64,000 nt of DNA from Aselliscus stoliczkanus. Lineage: Eukaryota; Chordata; Mammalia; Chiroptera; Hipposideridae. The translations under genes and the position numbers were made by a program. Every line of letters starts with the position of its first letter. The first letter of the stretch is position 1. The DNA is taken from assembly GCA_033961575.1 (NCBI GenBank), contig CM066735.1, positions 86,307,449-86,371,448 of the forward strand, in the 5' to 3' direction. The notes under the pieces are model-generated. The model was not told the origin of the DNA. It was given only the letters and a program-made list of their open reading frames with translations, and ran no database searches. Shown here piece after piece: positions 1-13,079 of the stretch.

Positions 1-963
1 TCACTGGACTTCACTCTACATATTTCATTTTTCTTTAAATGTTAGGTAGGCCTTTGTATACTTGTCTTTCTGAGAAGACTGCAAAGTTTCTGAGGTCAGG
101 GATCCTACCTTGCATTTCTTGCTTTGCATCCCATGTACGTCTTCTCCAATGCATTACATATAGCATTAAATAGAGTACATATTCAATACATGTTGCTTTA
201 TGAATAAAGTTGGTGAATGGTAACATAGAATTAACATTGGAAAAAAGGATTCAACAATTCTATGTTTTCATTAGAACTGCATCCATGACTATCTTAATGA
301 CCTGGGGGGAATCACTAAATGCCAGAGAGTTTATTTAAAAAGTAGGGATTTAAAAAGAAAAAAACAAGTAGGGATCATAATGTCTTTCCTATGTATTACA
401 CGGGGCTGTTGTGAAGACCAAATCAGATAGTTAGTATAAAATACAATTACTCTAATAACACCATAGAAATGTCACATGGACTAATAATTTTAATAATTAT
501 TGACAAAAATGAATTCTTATCAGACTTGTGGCAGAGAATATCTCTCTCACTGGCATGACATTTATGCAGTGACTTCCCAGGGACCTGTACTCTCTGGGGA
601 GAAATCATATAGATAGTCCTCACAGTGGGTTAGCTCTTAAAATATGTTTTGTTCTATTTTAAAAGTTGAAAGCTAAAATTATTCCTGGAGTGATCGCTAA
701 TAATAATACATAAATATAATCTGGGGCCCAGAATAAATGCAGACAAGTCAGGAGGGAAGAAGTTTCGTAAGACAGACAGATGTGACATGCTTCAAGCCAG
801 GAGTACTCTGCCGATGAAAGAGAGTCTGTGAAAATTTATCCTGAGGCTATGTGATGAGCCTCCTGTGACTGTCTGCTCATCTCCCACTGAGCCGTGGTCT
901 CCAGTGGTCTCCGAGGGTCCCACCACTCACCAGCTCAAGATGATGCTTCCCCTCCCACTTTCA
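1..963. other. Unique sequence, no gene seen
   Basis: AT-rich sequence with no recognisable exon, RNA gene or repeat family. Open frames are short, lack codon structure and match nothing I know. Confidence 0.5.
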
Positions 964-1058
964 TGCTCTCTCTCTCCCTCTCTCTCTCCTTCTCCCTCTT
1001 TCTCTCCCTCTCCCTCTCTCCCTTCCTTTCCCTCTCCCTCTCCCTCATTTTCCCTCAT
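964..1058. repeat. CT-rich low-complexity tract
   Basis: About 95 bases of CTCTCC/TTCC variants on the plus strand. The serine/proline-rich open frames across it are products of the simple repeat, not genes. Confidence 0.9.
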
Positions 1059-1159
1059 AGCCTTTCACTCTCCCATTTTTCAGAGAAGCTGTCACAATGC
1101 AGCACCTTGCCTCTCATTCTTTACTTTTTGATCATTATTAACAAGCTATCAGCTAAAAA

Positions 1160-1421
1160 TTTCTAAATTAGATATATCAGTTTCCAAAAGCTACCATAGC
1201 AACTTATCACAAATTGAGTGGCTTAAAACCACAGAGAATTATTCTGTCACAATTCCTAAGGCCAGAGGTCCAAAATCAAAGTGTCAGCAGGACTGCACTC
1301 CCTCTGGGATCTTAGAGGAGAATCTGTTCTTTGCCTCCCTCTTCCATGCCTGGTGGCTCCAGACATTCCTTCCTTGGCCTTTGGCTCCATAATTCCAAAC
1401 TCTGCATCATCCCTTTACAAT

Positions 1422-1493
<72 letters not shown>

Positions 1494-1720
1494 TGCGCGC
1501 GCGCGCGCGCACGCTCTCGCTCCCCCCCCTTTACTTCTGGCTCTTATTATGACATATTTCATTGGCTTTAGGGCCCACTTGTAATCCAGATGATCTCATC
1601 TCAAAATCCTTATTTATATCTGCACAGACCCTTTTTCCAAATAAGATCACATTCACAGGTTAGAAGGGTTGACACTCGGACATATCTTTTGGGGGCCACC
1701 ATTCAACCTACTACACTTGG
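1160..1720 (-). mobile_element. MLT1-type MaLR LTR (ERVL-MaLR), antisense, with simple-repeat insertion
   Basis: Reading plus to minus, the block carries the antisense MaLR LTR pattern: a start like 'gtttcc..agctacca', then 'gagtggcttaaaaccacag', 'gtcagcaggactgcactccc' and 'ggcccacttgtaatccag', closing with 'gggggccaccattcaacc'. These are the conserved blocks of MLT1-class solo LTRs, ancient non-coding relics of endogenous retrovirus-like elements. The middle is interrupted by a (TC)n/(GC)n array. The exact subfamily is not determined and the ends are approximate. Confidence 0.7.
1425..1510. repeat. (TC)n array followed by (GC)n run
   Basis: About 34 TC units with one TG interruption (1425-1493), then an alternating GC/CG run (1495-1510), all inside the MLT1-type LTR. 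Alternating CG is a Z-DNA-prone sequence and is rare in CpG-depleted mammalian DNA. Confidence 0.95.
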
Positions 1721-1734
1721 CAAGGAGTAACCTC

Positions 1735-2290
1735 CTTGCTTTTTAAAATAAGTTATCACCTAAGGCATGTCCCCAAACAATATAGTTTCATTTTGTCTAT
1801 TTTTGAACTTCCTGTGAATCTTATCATACTTCAAGTATTCTTTTGTACCTTAATTCTTTTGCTCAACATTACATTTGTAAGATTTATCTACGCTTGTTCA
1901 TGTTCATAGATGAAATCCAATACTATAGTCCTGTAGAGAAAGATCACAATTATTGTACCTAGTCCTCTGTTGATGTGCATTAGGTTTGGTTCCTTATTAG
2001 GCCTATTGGAAACAATTTTGTCACAAACATTCTTATGCATAGATTGCTGCACAGGTGCATGATCAGGATTTTGCTAAATCCTGGAAATCCTTTCTCCAAA
2101 GTTGTTCAACAACCAATTTTAACTCCCACCAGCATTGTATGAAGATACCTATTATATAATATGTAGTATGGCTACTCACAATTCACTAGAGGTTTTAATT
2201 GGATTTCATCAAATTCATAGGCTAATTCGTGGCCATTACCTTGTAAAGAACTTTGCTTTTGTTTTGTGTATGATATAATATTTTTAATTA
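1735..2290 (-). mobile_element. Old L1M fragment (ORF2 end/3' region), antisense
   Basis: Contains the antisense L1M signature: 'gctcaacattacatttgtaag', a degenerate 'tgttgatgtgcattaggtttgg' (usual form 'ttgatgggcatttgggttg'), 'cctttctccaaagttgttcaac', then 'aactcccaccagcattgtatga'. Open frames are gone, so it is ancient. Ends are approximate. Confidence 0.6.
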
Positions 2291-3064
2291 TGTATTAGGA
2301 GTACTTTCATTTCTATTGCTGAAATGAGCTTGAAAATAACAAGAAATACTTAACCATGACAGGAAGAAAGCAACAAGTTTTGATGAAGGAAGTGGGAAGT
2401 GGAGAAACCAGTGAGGCATATGAATGCTGCAAATACAGGAGAGAATAAAGGAAAGAGATAAAAGAGCCCATGGCAAATCTAAAGATGGAAGTTCAAAGGG
2501 AACAGAGAAGGAAAAGAGCAAAGGATCTAAAACTGTTCCCCGAGCAAACAGAGCATGAGAGAATGTAAATGAAATAAAGTAGATACAGAGGTCATGAGGT
2601 ACAGATCTACTGTTTGAAATCTTGAATGGAAGGGACATGTTTCTCAGAAAAATAGCAAAAGAAGAGTGCATGTAATGCATTGGGAGAGATCCATACAATC
2701 ACGAAAGCATAAGAGCAGGAAATGCATCTTGGCTACTGATTCCACCATACACTGGACACTGCATTGTGCACTACGTGTTCTATCCTATCTCGTAGTTATT
2801 TACAATCTCAGAAATGAGAAATGTAGCAATGTGAAATCCAGTCCCTTATGGGTTTACCATCCCCATAGGAAGAACTTTTTGGGTTGCTTAAAGTAGTTAG
2901 TTTTATGTGCTTATACCACAAGTTCCAACTGATAACCAAAGCTTTATTTTTGGCATACGGTACAATTTAATTTTTGTTTTCTAATTAGGAACATGCATGG
3001 AGGGGAATTAGTTACCTTGCGAAGCAATATGAGCTTTCCAACTCTGAAAGTATTTAAAGCTGTG

Positions 3065-3109
<45 letters not shown>

Positions 3110-4199
3110 ACTTATATTACTATAAGGGTTATTAAACTGAATGTTCAGTAGGACTAAGTAACCATTTTATTTTGGTTTTCCAACCAAGAGTCTGTATCAC
3201 TCAGAATGTACCCTAAGTATTTCGGATAGGAAGAAATTTACTACAGGAAAAACTTGTACAATTATTAGGAAGCAGGATGAATGGAGGTCAATACAGGAAC
3301 TTTCAGGAAATCCAGGAGTTCAGTAATTTCGCTTGTCTAAGGCACCAACATGGGCAATTCCTTATAAGATATTTGAAAGCCATTTATCCACCTATAGCTG
3401 CCACCAGAGAATAATAGCTTCTCATTCCCTTCTGGTTTTAAATTTTGTGTAAGTGCCTCTCACTGGGGGGATCCAACCAGATCCATGCATCTGAGAAGTA
3501 TAATTTCCAGTCTTTATGCCTATACACAACAGGGGATAGGCCAGAAAAACAATGATGATCTTCAGTATCAACAAACAGTATCCTTTGCAAAGTTCACAGT
3601 TTGAAATGCCAAGTGCAGTGAATACTCATGGGAGAAAGATCAGGAATTCAAATCTACCCATATGCCCATCATTGCAGTATCTCCTCCATTAACTCATCCA
3701 CCCAGGTCTCCATCAAGCCCATGTTTGTTTATCCCATAAACATGTAATGATAATTCAGTGATTGTGAAGTCCTTGTGTGCATCACATATGTAGACAATCA
3801 AAATAATGGTGTCAGCTCTTATATCCAGAGACTAGAGCACTGGTAAAAACTAAAATTACATACAATATGTTTCACCACTGATTTTCATGTACCAGAGAAT
3901 CACCACATTGTAATGGAGTTCAGCTAGTGCACAGCGCACAGAATTCTTCTCTGCTCTCCAACTGTTCATACTTAGGATGCAAAAGAGACAGACCCTAAGT
4001 GAGATTACTGTAGACACCATTCGTGGCTAAGCTTTGCAGGTCTAGTATGTAGCACAGTGATAGACAGATGCCTAATCTTCAGTGAATATTTGGGGTACAG
4101 TGCATGATAAAAGAATTTGAACTGCTAAAAGATCTATCAGGATCTTTAGATGAGGAAACTCATAGTCTACAGAAGGCAGACTCACATGCTACTGCAGTT
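2291..4199. other. Mostly unique sequence
   Basis: No exon or RNA gene recognised. The 136-residue minus frame at 2288-2698 has no domain and sits in purine-rich plus-strand sequence. A (GT)n microsatellite lies inside (annotated separately). 3190-3480 has the look of a degenerate old repeat, but I cannot assign a family. Confidence 0.4.
3067..3106. repeat. (GT)n microsatellite
   Basis: About 20 uninterrupted GT units. Confidence 0.97.
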
Positions 4200-4379
4200 A
4201 CAGTACAATGAGCTTCATGCTATAATAGTTATATAATATATAAGAAATAAGGAAGCAGAATACAAGCACACAGGCAGAGGAGCTCTCTTTTCGAAAGAAG
4301 GCTAGAAATTTGAAAGAAGGCTCTTTTGGGACAGTAATAATGGAAATGGACCTTGAAGTATGAATAGGAATTTCCCCAG

Positions 4380-4830
4380 TGATTGGAGGGAAGGACATGA
4401 CAGGCTGGAGGAACTGACTGTGAATATAAGACAGAGATGCCAAAGCCTGACCTGTGTGGCAAAAGGAAGCTGAATTTTTAGAGGAACTAGAGGTGTTGAG
4501 CCAGGACATAAGGTTGGACAGAAAACTTGAGCCAAACTGGAAAGTCTTATATGTCATCCTGAGAAGCTTGGGTTTTGTTCCTGCTCAGTGATTTTAAGCA
4601 AGAAGATGACAGTATTCAATTTGTATGTTAGATAGATAAAGCTGATGACAGTGTGGAAAAATAGATTTGAAGGGAAGGAGATTAGTTAGGAGGCAGTCAC
4701 TGTGCAATATGTTGCTTGTGCTAAGGAGTGATAGTGGGAGTGGAAAGGGAAGGACAGATTCAGCGATACTGTGCAAGTGGTAAAATTCATAGAGTTTAAA
4801 GGACAGGAAGGACTATTGACGACTCAGCCT
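4380..4830. repeat. Ancient mammalian interspersed repeat, family not assigned
   Basis: Phrases such as 'gggttttgttcctgctcagtga', 'ttttaagcaagaagatgaca', 'ttagttaggaggcagtcac' and 'gatagtgggagtgga' follow a pattern I recognise from many mammalian introns ('agcaggggagtgacatgatc', 'gttaggaggctgttgcaata'). I cannot name the family reliably. No open frame of substance. Confidence 0.45.
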
Positions 4831-7729
4831 TCTAGTTTGGGCGGTGAATTGAATGGAAATTAGGCTGGGGAATCCACATAACTTTCCAATACCAAATCCT
4901 TCAGACCACTTTGCAGGCACGAAGGTATCATTGTGCTGATCCAGTTTGATGCAACCTACTTTTCCTTTCATCCCTCAAGCCTCCACTACTACCACCATGT
5001 ACCCTCCAAATTAACTAGGAAGCAAGACCTCACTTTGCAAGTTGTCTTTCTCCATGCTGCTCTCAGGAGGGAGTATAAGCAGTAATTCTCTTTAAGGAAT
5101 GTATGCTAATCACTAACTATTTAAAAAAAATAAAATATAGAGGCAAGTTTCTTTAATTTTAGAAAACTACAAAGTTCTAAAAAATCGTTCCTGATATTGA
5201 CTGATTTCTGTCTATGATGCTGCTTTTGAGCCCTACTTACTGGACTCCTGCAGTCTTCTTTTATCACTGAGAGGAGCATTCACTAAACCTTTTCCCTGTC
5301 ACACTTTGTCTGCGTTATGATGACCCATTTCTCCATGAAATTTCCAACCCCTGTGGATGAGAGCAGGTTGGGGTTGTCTCTCTTCATGGGCTGTTGGTTG
5401 TCTTAAGTGAATAATTAGCATTTCAGGGAACCACCACCTGGGAATCCTATGTCTCAAGGGAACCACAGCCCCTCATTGGGCATCATAGATAGGAAAAAAA
5501 ACAACAAATGAATTGCTGAGAAGAATGAGGAAGGAAAAAAAAAAAAAGGTTGTTCTCTGGCAAGTTTCAATTGTGTAAGCATCCTACCTGTGAATGTTTT
5601 TTGATAGGCAGCTAGAAATAGTGGTTATCAATGAAATTGTTTCCTGAATGCTGAGTTTAAACAAGGAATATTGTGAGAACTGCTTCTGATTCTCAATAGC
5701 ATGCGATTAGAAGTGGAGAATATAAGGATTTCTTGAAATGTACTTTCTTAAAGCAAGTTACCCAGAAAAAATCTTGACGGAAACAGCTGAAGAAGTAAAT
5801 TCTAGTCTCAATACCCACCGTCCCACATTCTATAGCTGTGGAATAAATAATGTTCTAGTGTCTCGGTGTTTTCATCTCTACAATGAAGAGGTTTTGCTAT
5901 GATTTAAAGACTTATCCAGTTCTGAAATTCTAGCATTCTATCTTCATTTTTCCTTAGTGCTTCATTAAAAATAAAGTGAATGAAAACTAGCAGTTACCAA
6001 ACGGCCATCCACAATTAAACTGCACAATCTATTTTCTAGAGACATGTTTTCCCTTTTCAACTATAAGTGAGTTGAACTTAAATTTGGCCTTGACATACCC
6101 TGCCCCCTTATTTTTTATTTTGGAGAGAAGCTCTTTCACTCCTGAAAGTTTAGAGCTCCGTGGTGACAATTAACCCAGCCGCCAACAGGTGGCGTTGCAG
6201 GTCTGTGTCACCTTTACAATCCCTGACGTCTGCTTTTTTATGGTAATAGAATATCTGTACCTCTGCATTTTTTTTTTTCAGTTTGAAATACAAAGGGTCC
6301 AGTGAAATAGCCTAATAGGCCTCCGATTGGCATAAACCCCAAGAATCAATAATACATGTTAGCTGCTTGCAGATGAACCTGACTGTGGTAGAGAAGACAC
6401 TCCCCTCTCTTCTACTCCCATAAAAATGTGCTACCAGAAAAGTTTGTCTCTTATAGTTGCCTGTGGATATTGAGAGAGGAAATCTGTGCACATGAAAAGT
6501 CAGTCTCCTAGCCCAGATTCCAAACATGTCATCATGGAGACCAGGAAAAGTATCACCATTCAACCAAATTTGCAATGCTGTTATTTTGTATCCAAGAATC
6601 ATAGCGTTAAGATGTGGTAGTGTCCTTGGTGATACCTGAATCCAGGTGAACTCATTACAGATGGGGTAGCAGAGACTTAGAAATGTTGTGTGACCTCCAG
6701 GAAGCTATGACTGTTTAACAGTAGATTCTAAATTACAATTGGGTTTGTTTTTTTGTTTGTTTGGTTTTTTGTTTTTGCATTGAGTAAATATTTATTGATC
6801 ACCTGCTTTTCTAATAATTGAGGTCTGGCCCAAGTCCACAGGGTCTATGGAGAACATTTGCTCATTCAAGTAATTCTAAACTTGGGAAAAATCCCCAAGC
6901 CTCAATTTCCCCATTTACTGAAATTTATCAGTTGGTCAATTCTATCTATCTACCTACCTATGTATCTATCTATCATCTGTCATCTTTGTAATTTACCTTA
7001 CTCTTGCATTTCATATTCACTAGGGTTGATTACATGTGTTGGACATTCTTATTCTATGGTTGTCAGAAGAAAAAATCAGCTTCGTTTATTATTCAGTGAG
7101 ACAATCTGGCAGACACCCTTTAATGGCATCCTCTCTACTGCTTTGATAAGTTGTACCGATAAACAACTTGTGTAGAATGCCTTTGTTCAAGATCAATAAA
7201 CTAACAAAGAGTGCAGCTGTTGAAGCCTTTCATCTACAGAGATGCAGAGGCTCTAGCACTGCAGGAGGGGGTGAGCAAACATCTGCTTTCTCTCTCTCTC
7301 ATTAACAATAGGGCCCCTTTAGAGAACCCTGAGGCTCACTTGCTCCAAAAGATCTGTAGCCCCAATTTCCAAAAGGGGCTGGTTCTGACCCCCCCCCACA
7401 CACACCACCACCACCACCACCACCTCTGACTTGCAGCCTTGCCAACCCCTCAGACCATGGAGAGAGGGTAACAAAGATCATCTTCAGTCAGATGAACATG
7501 TTTTCTAAATTGCTCTTGGTCAAATGGCTTAAGCAGCTGCCAGGAATGTGGACAAGCATGGAATAAAGATCTGAGGTAGTGGCTCCATGAATCATCCTTC
7601 TCCGGTGTCATCTCAGAAAAAGTGACTCCGTGGGAAGTTCCTGCAAAATGCAATGCAGAGAGGATATTTATCTGCCAAATGCTAATTAACAATTATAGTA
7701 GCTGATGCTATCAGGTATATTTCTCCACG
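4831..7729. other. Mostly unique sequence with weak MIR/L2 relics
   Basis: No gene seen. 5780-5930 resembles a degraded MIR (the 'tcatctctacaatgaagagg' segment stands where MIR has 'tcatctgtaaaatgggg'). 6775-6830 resembles an L2 tail ('tgagtaaatatttattgatc'). 6312-6602 (minus) and 6858-7175 (plus) are open frames without any recognisable domain. 7389-7424 is a CA/CAC-rich run. Confidence 0.4.
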
Positions 7730-7960
7730 TCTTACCACAGCCTTCATGGCACATATTAGTTATTTCTTTTCCAGCTGAGAACAGTGAGATTCAGATAGAC
7801 TAAATGACGTCCAAAGTTATAATCTTAATAAGAAACCAGTGTGCTAGCTGCAAGGGCCTCCTGCCACTGTATATGGTAGAGCAAGGATTCAATTTCAAGT
7901 TTGTTTGACTCCACTGCTAATATTCTTTGCTTGCAAGTGGACTCAAATATATGACCCTAG
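7730..7960 (-). mobile_element. MIR-like SINE relic, antisense
   Basis: Antisense MIR order: a 'gagaacagtgagattcagatag' segment, then 'taaatgacgtccaaagttat' and 'gcaaggattcaatttcaag'. These correspond to the MIR core 'gaggaaactgaggc..' followed by 'taagtaacttgcccaaggtc'. Heavily diverged. Confidence 0.45.
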
Positions 7961-9670
7961 CTGGAAGCATAATGAGCTAGAAGAATATGAAATGTTTTTA
8001 ATGCTAAGCTCAGCTGTTTTAGGCTAAAACGTAATTCCTTACGATGCATTCGTTTGTTAATGTATTACTTTTTTAGTAAATGTGTTGTGCTCTTAATGAA
8101 GACATATATAACAATTTAAATACATAAAAGAAATACAGTGCATAGCCCTGCTGTTGTAACACAAAGCAACTTTTCAAAATCAGACATCTGGGCCATGAAA
8201 CCTGAGTGGGGAGTCCAGCTTCAGGGCTTGGGGCACTGGGCACAGAGGAAATTCAGACATTTGAAATTTAAATCTCCGAGTTTTCTTCTCTATGGAGAGT
8301 CATTTTTCTGTATATGTTCCTGAACTCACAAATAAAAAACCAGAGCAGCCTCACTCTCCATCTTCCTCGTTTCATGCACCTGGTGAAAGTGTCAGAAGGA
8401 TGCGGATTGTAAATGTTTATATTGCAAAAAGAAAAATGGTGATTATTTTTCAACTCAGATGTGAATTTCCATTTGGGTGACTTAGTTTCAACGTTTTTCT
8501 CTGTTTCCTTACCAGATAAATTCTGTAACAGGCAAGAATGTTAATGGCCACATGAAACTGGAAACTATTAGCTTAGCTACCAGGGGTTTATTTTTCTCAA
8601 GCAGCAATAAGGTTAGATGAAGGCAATTTCTGGTATTGTCTCAGCCAGTGGCTTGAAACGGTCTGATTTGGACAAATCTGAAGGCAAGGATGAGAGAGTC
8701 ACAAGTCAGCACTGACACCTTCAAGCCATTGAAGTTTCTAACAATGCCTTCAAAACTTGGACCAGTTTTAGACAAATGTCTGCATTCAAGGCAGGGAGAA
8801 GAGGGAGGGAAGCATGACTTTAGCCTGTCCTTTGTATTAGTAAATCTTTTCAGAAACATGGCAGCAGACTTCTGCTTACCTCTCATTGGCCATAACTGAG
8901 TCACATGACCAACCTTTGGGACAAGGTAGGTTGGGGAAGTGAGATTTTCACTTTAGTGGCATCAAAGGTGGCAAGGGAGAAAAGGCATTGTTAGAAAGTC
9001 TGCCCCACTATCCATCCTGTGAGAGATGACCCAGTGGTGTGCCTGCAAATGTAAGCAGGTACAAGCGATTCCCTTCAGTAGTTCTTAAAGAACGGGCAAC
9101 ACACGCAGTTTGACATTCATGCATTAGCTCAACAAATATTTATTAAACATGCTGTTACACACTGAAAACTACAGATATAGTGTGCTGATGAAGAGTTTAA
9201 ACTCCACCACTAGTCATGTCCCTCCCCCAGGCCTTAATTAGTTGACCAACTGGTGTAGCCTATGGCTGGTCAGGTAAAGACCGTACAAGAAAAAAGGGTA
9301 TTATGTATAGTTATGTCAGAAGCATGGTCTATATCCTTCTCTCTCATAGCTCTCCTTCTGCCTTTCTAAGCAAATGCCTACAGTGCTGGTAGAGAGAAAA
9401 GAAGTTTCGAATCCTTCTCTGGCTCCACTGCTCACTTCTTTCCTAGTTATTTGCAATAGGAGAACAATTACTAGTAAAATTGTTCAGAGCTTGGAATGTT
9501 AAGGGGTCATGGTTTCTAGTGGGAAAATAAAATATATCTTAATAGGTCCTGCTAATGAAACTCCGGTTCCTCTTTTCTGCCCATTTGGTGTGTATGGCTG
9601 TATGGGGAATTTTCAGTCAGATATTTGGTGTAGACATATCCACATTGTTCCTCCACACCCCCACCATATA
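7961..9670. other. Mostly unique sequence
   Basis: No exon recognised. 8780-8930 carries 'cttacctctcattggccata' and 'actgagtcacatgacca', a phrase pair I associate with an ancient mammalian repeat whose name I cannot give. 9114-9170 resembles an L2/MIR tail ('gctcaacaaatatttattaa'). Confidence 0.4.
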
Positions 9671-9797
9671 CAGAAGGTGCCAAAAATTGTATACACATGT
9701 TAAGAAAGGAAAAATCTGTATTAAAATTGTAATAATATATACCTATAACAAAAGATGAATACAAGTCACATGTATACATATTTTTTGGCACTCCCAG
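9671..9797 (-). mobile_element. Mariner-type MITE, copy 1 (internally deleted)
   Basis: 127-bp element flanked by TA (9669-9670 and 9798-9799), the Tc1/mariner target-site duplication. The left end reads CAGAAGGTGCCAAAAATTGT; the reverse complement of the right end reads CTGGGAGTGCCAAAAAATAT. Compared with the ~237-bp copies at 38765 and 42810 it lacks about 110 bp of the right-central part, including the transposase stub, but keeps both termini. Strand is given to match the stub-coding direction of the longer copies. Confidence 0.85.
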
Positions 9798-9799
9798 TA

Positions 9800-11059
9800 T
9801 TTAATTTCCTTCCTTTGTTTGACCATCCAAATAGTACAGAATCCCAAGGTGTAGATTTAGAAAGAGATTGGAGACCTTCATCCTAACTATATGTGTTAGT
9901 CTAACTTTTAATGTAGAGTTTTCTATTATAGGTATTTGAGTCTTACACAGCTATTAATAAAGTCAGCTTGGTTCTTTTTCTTGTATTATTCATTGTTGAC
10001 AGAGCTCCTTTAGGCACCCCATGAAAAGAAGATAAATACATAGGGCAGGATTAGGGATTCCTAGGTTTCTTGGAAAATATCATCACTATAGCCCAAGACT
10101 GACGTCCTCACCCAAGGTAAATTTGTACAGTGAACAAAAATAGAATGTAGGGGTCAGGAAACTTAACAGTGCCCTCTTCCCCTTTTCATGCGTCTTCCTA
10201 CCACTTCCTTAGCTCTTCCCTAGGGCATCGGAATAGTTAATCTTACTGGTCAGAGTTTGAAGGCATTGATTGGATCGTAATTGCCAGTGGGTAGTCACTG
10301 TGCTCTCACAAACACACAGATAAACAACCCAGAAACTCAGGCTCCAGCTGCTTTTGTTTAATTTCCTTTTAGGTAGAAAGATAAAAAATGTCAGTGAGGA
10401 TCCCATCGGATGTTTTGCAAACTCTAGTTCTCTCCTCTGATACTGTATATCTAAGTGGGTAAATAAATTCTTCTCACTGTTTTTCCATTTTTTTTTTTCT
10501 TTTCTTAGAGCGGACTAAGCTTCATACTCCAAATGTACCTTTACGCATAGAATCCTGTATTGGTCCATCAAGGCATATATAGCTATTAATAAAATTATAA
10601 GATTTGCATTTCACTATTCTTCTTTGTGTCCACAGTGGTCAACTATTCCTGCATGCCTGACTATAATACTGTACTACCAAAATCTCTTCTTATTCAACAC
10701 AATCTTGTGATAATATCAGCTACTACTTATCAAATGACTTCTATGCATAAGATACTATGTTAAGTGAATTATTTACTGCTTTTCTTAATTGTACCACTAG
10801 TATCATCCCCACTCACTCATGCAACATGGCACTGTTTCATTGTGATGTGAGGTGTGTTTGAAAGCATACAAGTGATAGTATTATATGCAGTTAGAGTCAG
10901 ACCTCCCTGCACTTAGAGGTTCTTGGGAAGCCCTAATGATAAATATGTAAATAGAGTTATAGTGCAACTCCTTAATTATGCATGTAAGGTCCATTACAAT
11001 ATAGCTTTAATCTACTCACCAAAACGAAAAACTCCATATTCTTAAACGTAGACCTTTTT
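9800..11059. other. Unique sequence, no gene seen
   Basis: No exon or RNA gene. A weak antisense MIR-like start is visible near 10705-10790 ('gctactacttatcaaatgac'). Confidence 0.45.
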
Positions 11060-11260
11060 CTCCTCACTGTTCCTCACGAATGTCACCATTCAGGCCTCCG
11101 CTCATACTCTCCTTTCTTTCTAATTGCCTTTGTGCTTTTTTCCACTTTCCTATATCCTACTCATTTTTCAAGGCTCACTTTAGGATATCATCTCCTCTGA
11201 AAATCACCGCCTGATACCTCATTACACAGAGATACTTCCTGGCATTTATGAGATATTCAG
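11060..11260 (+). mobile_element. L2 LINE 3'-end fragment
   Basis: A run like the L2 ORF2 tail: 'caccattcaggcctccgctc', 'tttttcaaggctcactttag' and 'catctcctctgaaaatcacc' stand where L2 has 'ttcaggtctcagctcaaatgtcacctcctc'. Diverged and short. Confidence 0.45.
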
Positions 11261-13079
11261 GGTATAAAACTTGCAAAGAATAATTTTTTATGTAGTATGA
11301 GACAAAGTGGGGTCTAAGCAAGTAAGATCTGAAAACTTCTACCTTAATATGACTTACATAAGACTTTTGATCACTTCTGTCAACATGACTTAGTGGTTTT
11401 TCTCCAGGAAGACTTTGCCTAGGAAAGATAAAACTGTAAACTAATAAATAACTTCCCTGTTTGCTTGAGGAAATCCTACAGATCAATTTATCAGAGACAG
11501 CAGACTTCTCACCTCAGCAAACAACTTGCTTAGCAAACAAAAATGTGCCTATCAACATGTACTTCAAGAGTCTTTCCTGACTGACAACCAATTCTAAACT
11601 GTTGTAGAATGAATTTTGCCCAGTTCTAGTCAGTTATCCACCTTGAAGGACCCATCTTAGACTGCTTAAGCCCAGACCTCAAAGCGCCATGACTATCTCA
11701 CTTCTGGCTTTCTCTATGAGTTGCTTCTGAAATCCTACCAAGGTAGTAAGTTCAAATAAGCTTAGTTTTACTTTATTAACAGACACCTGATGGCATTTGG
11801 AGGAACTCAACACTGGAATTGTATGTATCAGAGTATATATGACAAACTAGGAAGGGCTGTGTACTAGAAACTCATGTGCATGAAAAACAAGGAGCTTTTT
11901 CTTAGAATTTATAAGAAGGGAAGGAGGAATTTGCATGACAGGTGTAACATAGTCAGGAAGCCTTCATCAGCAGTGAAGAATAATTCCAGGTCTCTGAGAA
12001 GAATCCCTGAGCCTCTGACAACCAACTCCTCAGATTTTGTCCCAGGAGAGAACAATACTCCCAAATAATATGGCACTTTGACAGCAGAAGAGAGACAGGA
12101 AACATCACCATTCCAGAGACCCATACCTACCCCACATAAATTGGAAATGGGAGCTGAGGAATATTTTCTTGATGCATCTCAGATGAGTCTGAGACAGACC
12201 TACTGAGACAGTCAGTCTCAGAAGAGAAAAGAGAGACAAACGATGGTTTTCATGGCAAAAGACACGGCAGTGATAAAGGTGGACCTGAAGGGGTCTGATG
12301 GTTGGTGCAAATGGGACACAGAGTGGGGCTGTGTGGGCTGACAGTTGGAGTATCTCAAGTATCTCAGTAGGCGTCAGAATAAATGAAAACCAAAGACCAG
12401 GCTCCCCTTCTCAAAACTGTTACTGCTGTGCACACATATATCCTATGGACATTATATATAAACCGGGGAGGAAAAAAAAGGGGGAGGTGCAAGTGGAAAA
12501 GAACATTTAACTGTGATGCACCGAGTTGACTAAATTTAAGTTTCTTTCACTAGGTGAAATGTGAGCTCAATTAGACAAGGATTTCAACTGTAGAATGTTA
12601 AAGCTACAGAAAATAACTTCATATTTTTCATGAACTTAAATTTCTGGCCTCCAGTTCAATGCTTGCAATCTAAATGGGTGAAAAACAACTGAAAAAGCTG
12701 TTTACTAAAGCTCTGTAAGTAAGCAGCTTAGTTTTAGAATCCCTCATGCAGACTTTCCCATTTATGGTGGGATTTCATTCAGCTTGGGAGTGCTGAAATC
12801 CCTAGCATTTCAGCTGTACTGGGCAGCTGCCCCATGGAACACCATGAATGTCTAGTGGAGTTGTGAAAAATGCTTAACAGAAATGGAAATATTCATGAAT
12901 TCATGGGAGGAACCCTCTGAAGATACCCAAAAATGGAGAGAAAAGCAGACAGGTAAGAGTTTGGTGTCACAGTATTAGCCACTAAAGGCAAAAGTATTAT
13001 GTTGATGTAACCACCACTCCCCATTCCCTCCCCCCAACATTGTAAAACACTGAAGCCTGGGAAATCTGGAGTAACATTG
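11261..13079. other. Unique sequence, no gene seen
   Basis: Includes open frames at 11175-11486 (minus), 11874-12068 (plus) and 11909-12124 (minus) with no domain, signal or splice context that I can support. Confidence 0.45.

Noticed and set aside
865..1166. Overlapping Ser/Pro/Leu-rich open frames
   Set aside because: Produced by the CT-rich low-complexity tract in different frames; no coding signal.
1281..1571. Open frames with SLSLSL and REREREI repeats on both strands
   Set aside because: Direct translation of the (TC)n array within an LTR.
2288..2698. 136-residue minus-strand frame
   Set aside because: No domain, no splice or promoter context; the opposite strand is purine-rich, which removes stops by composition.
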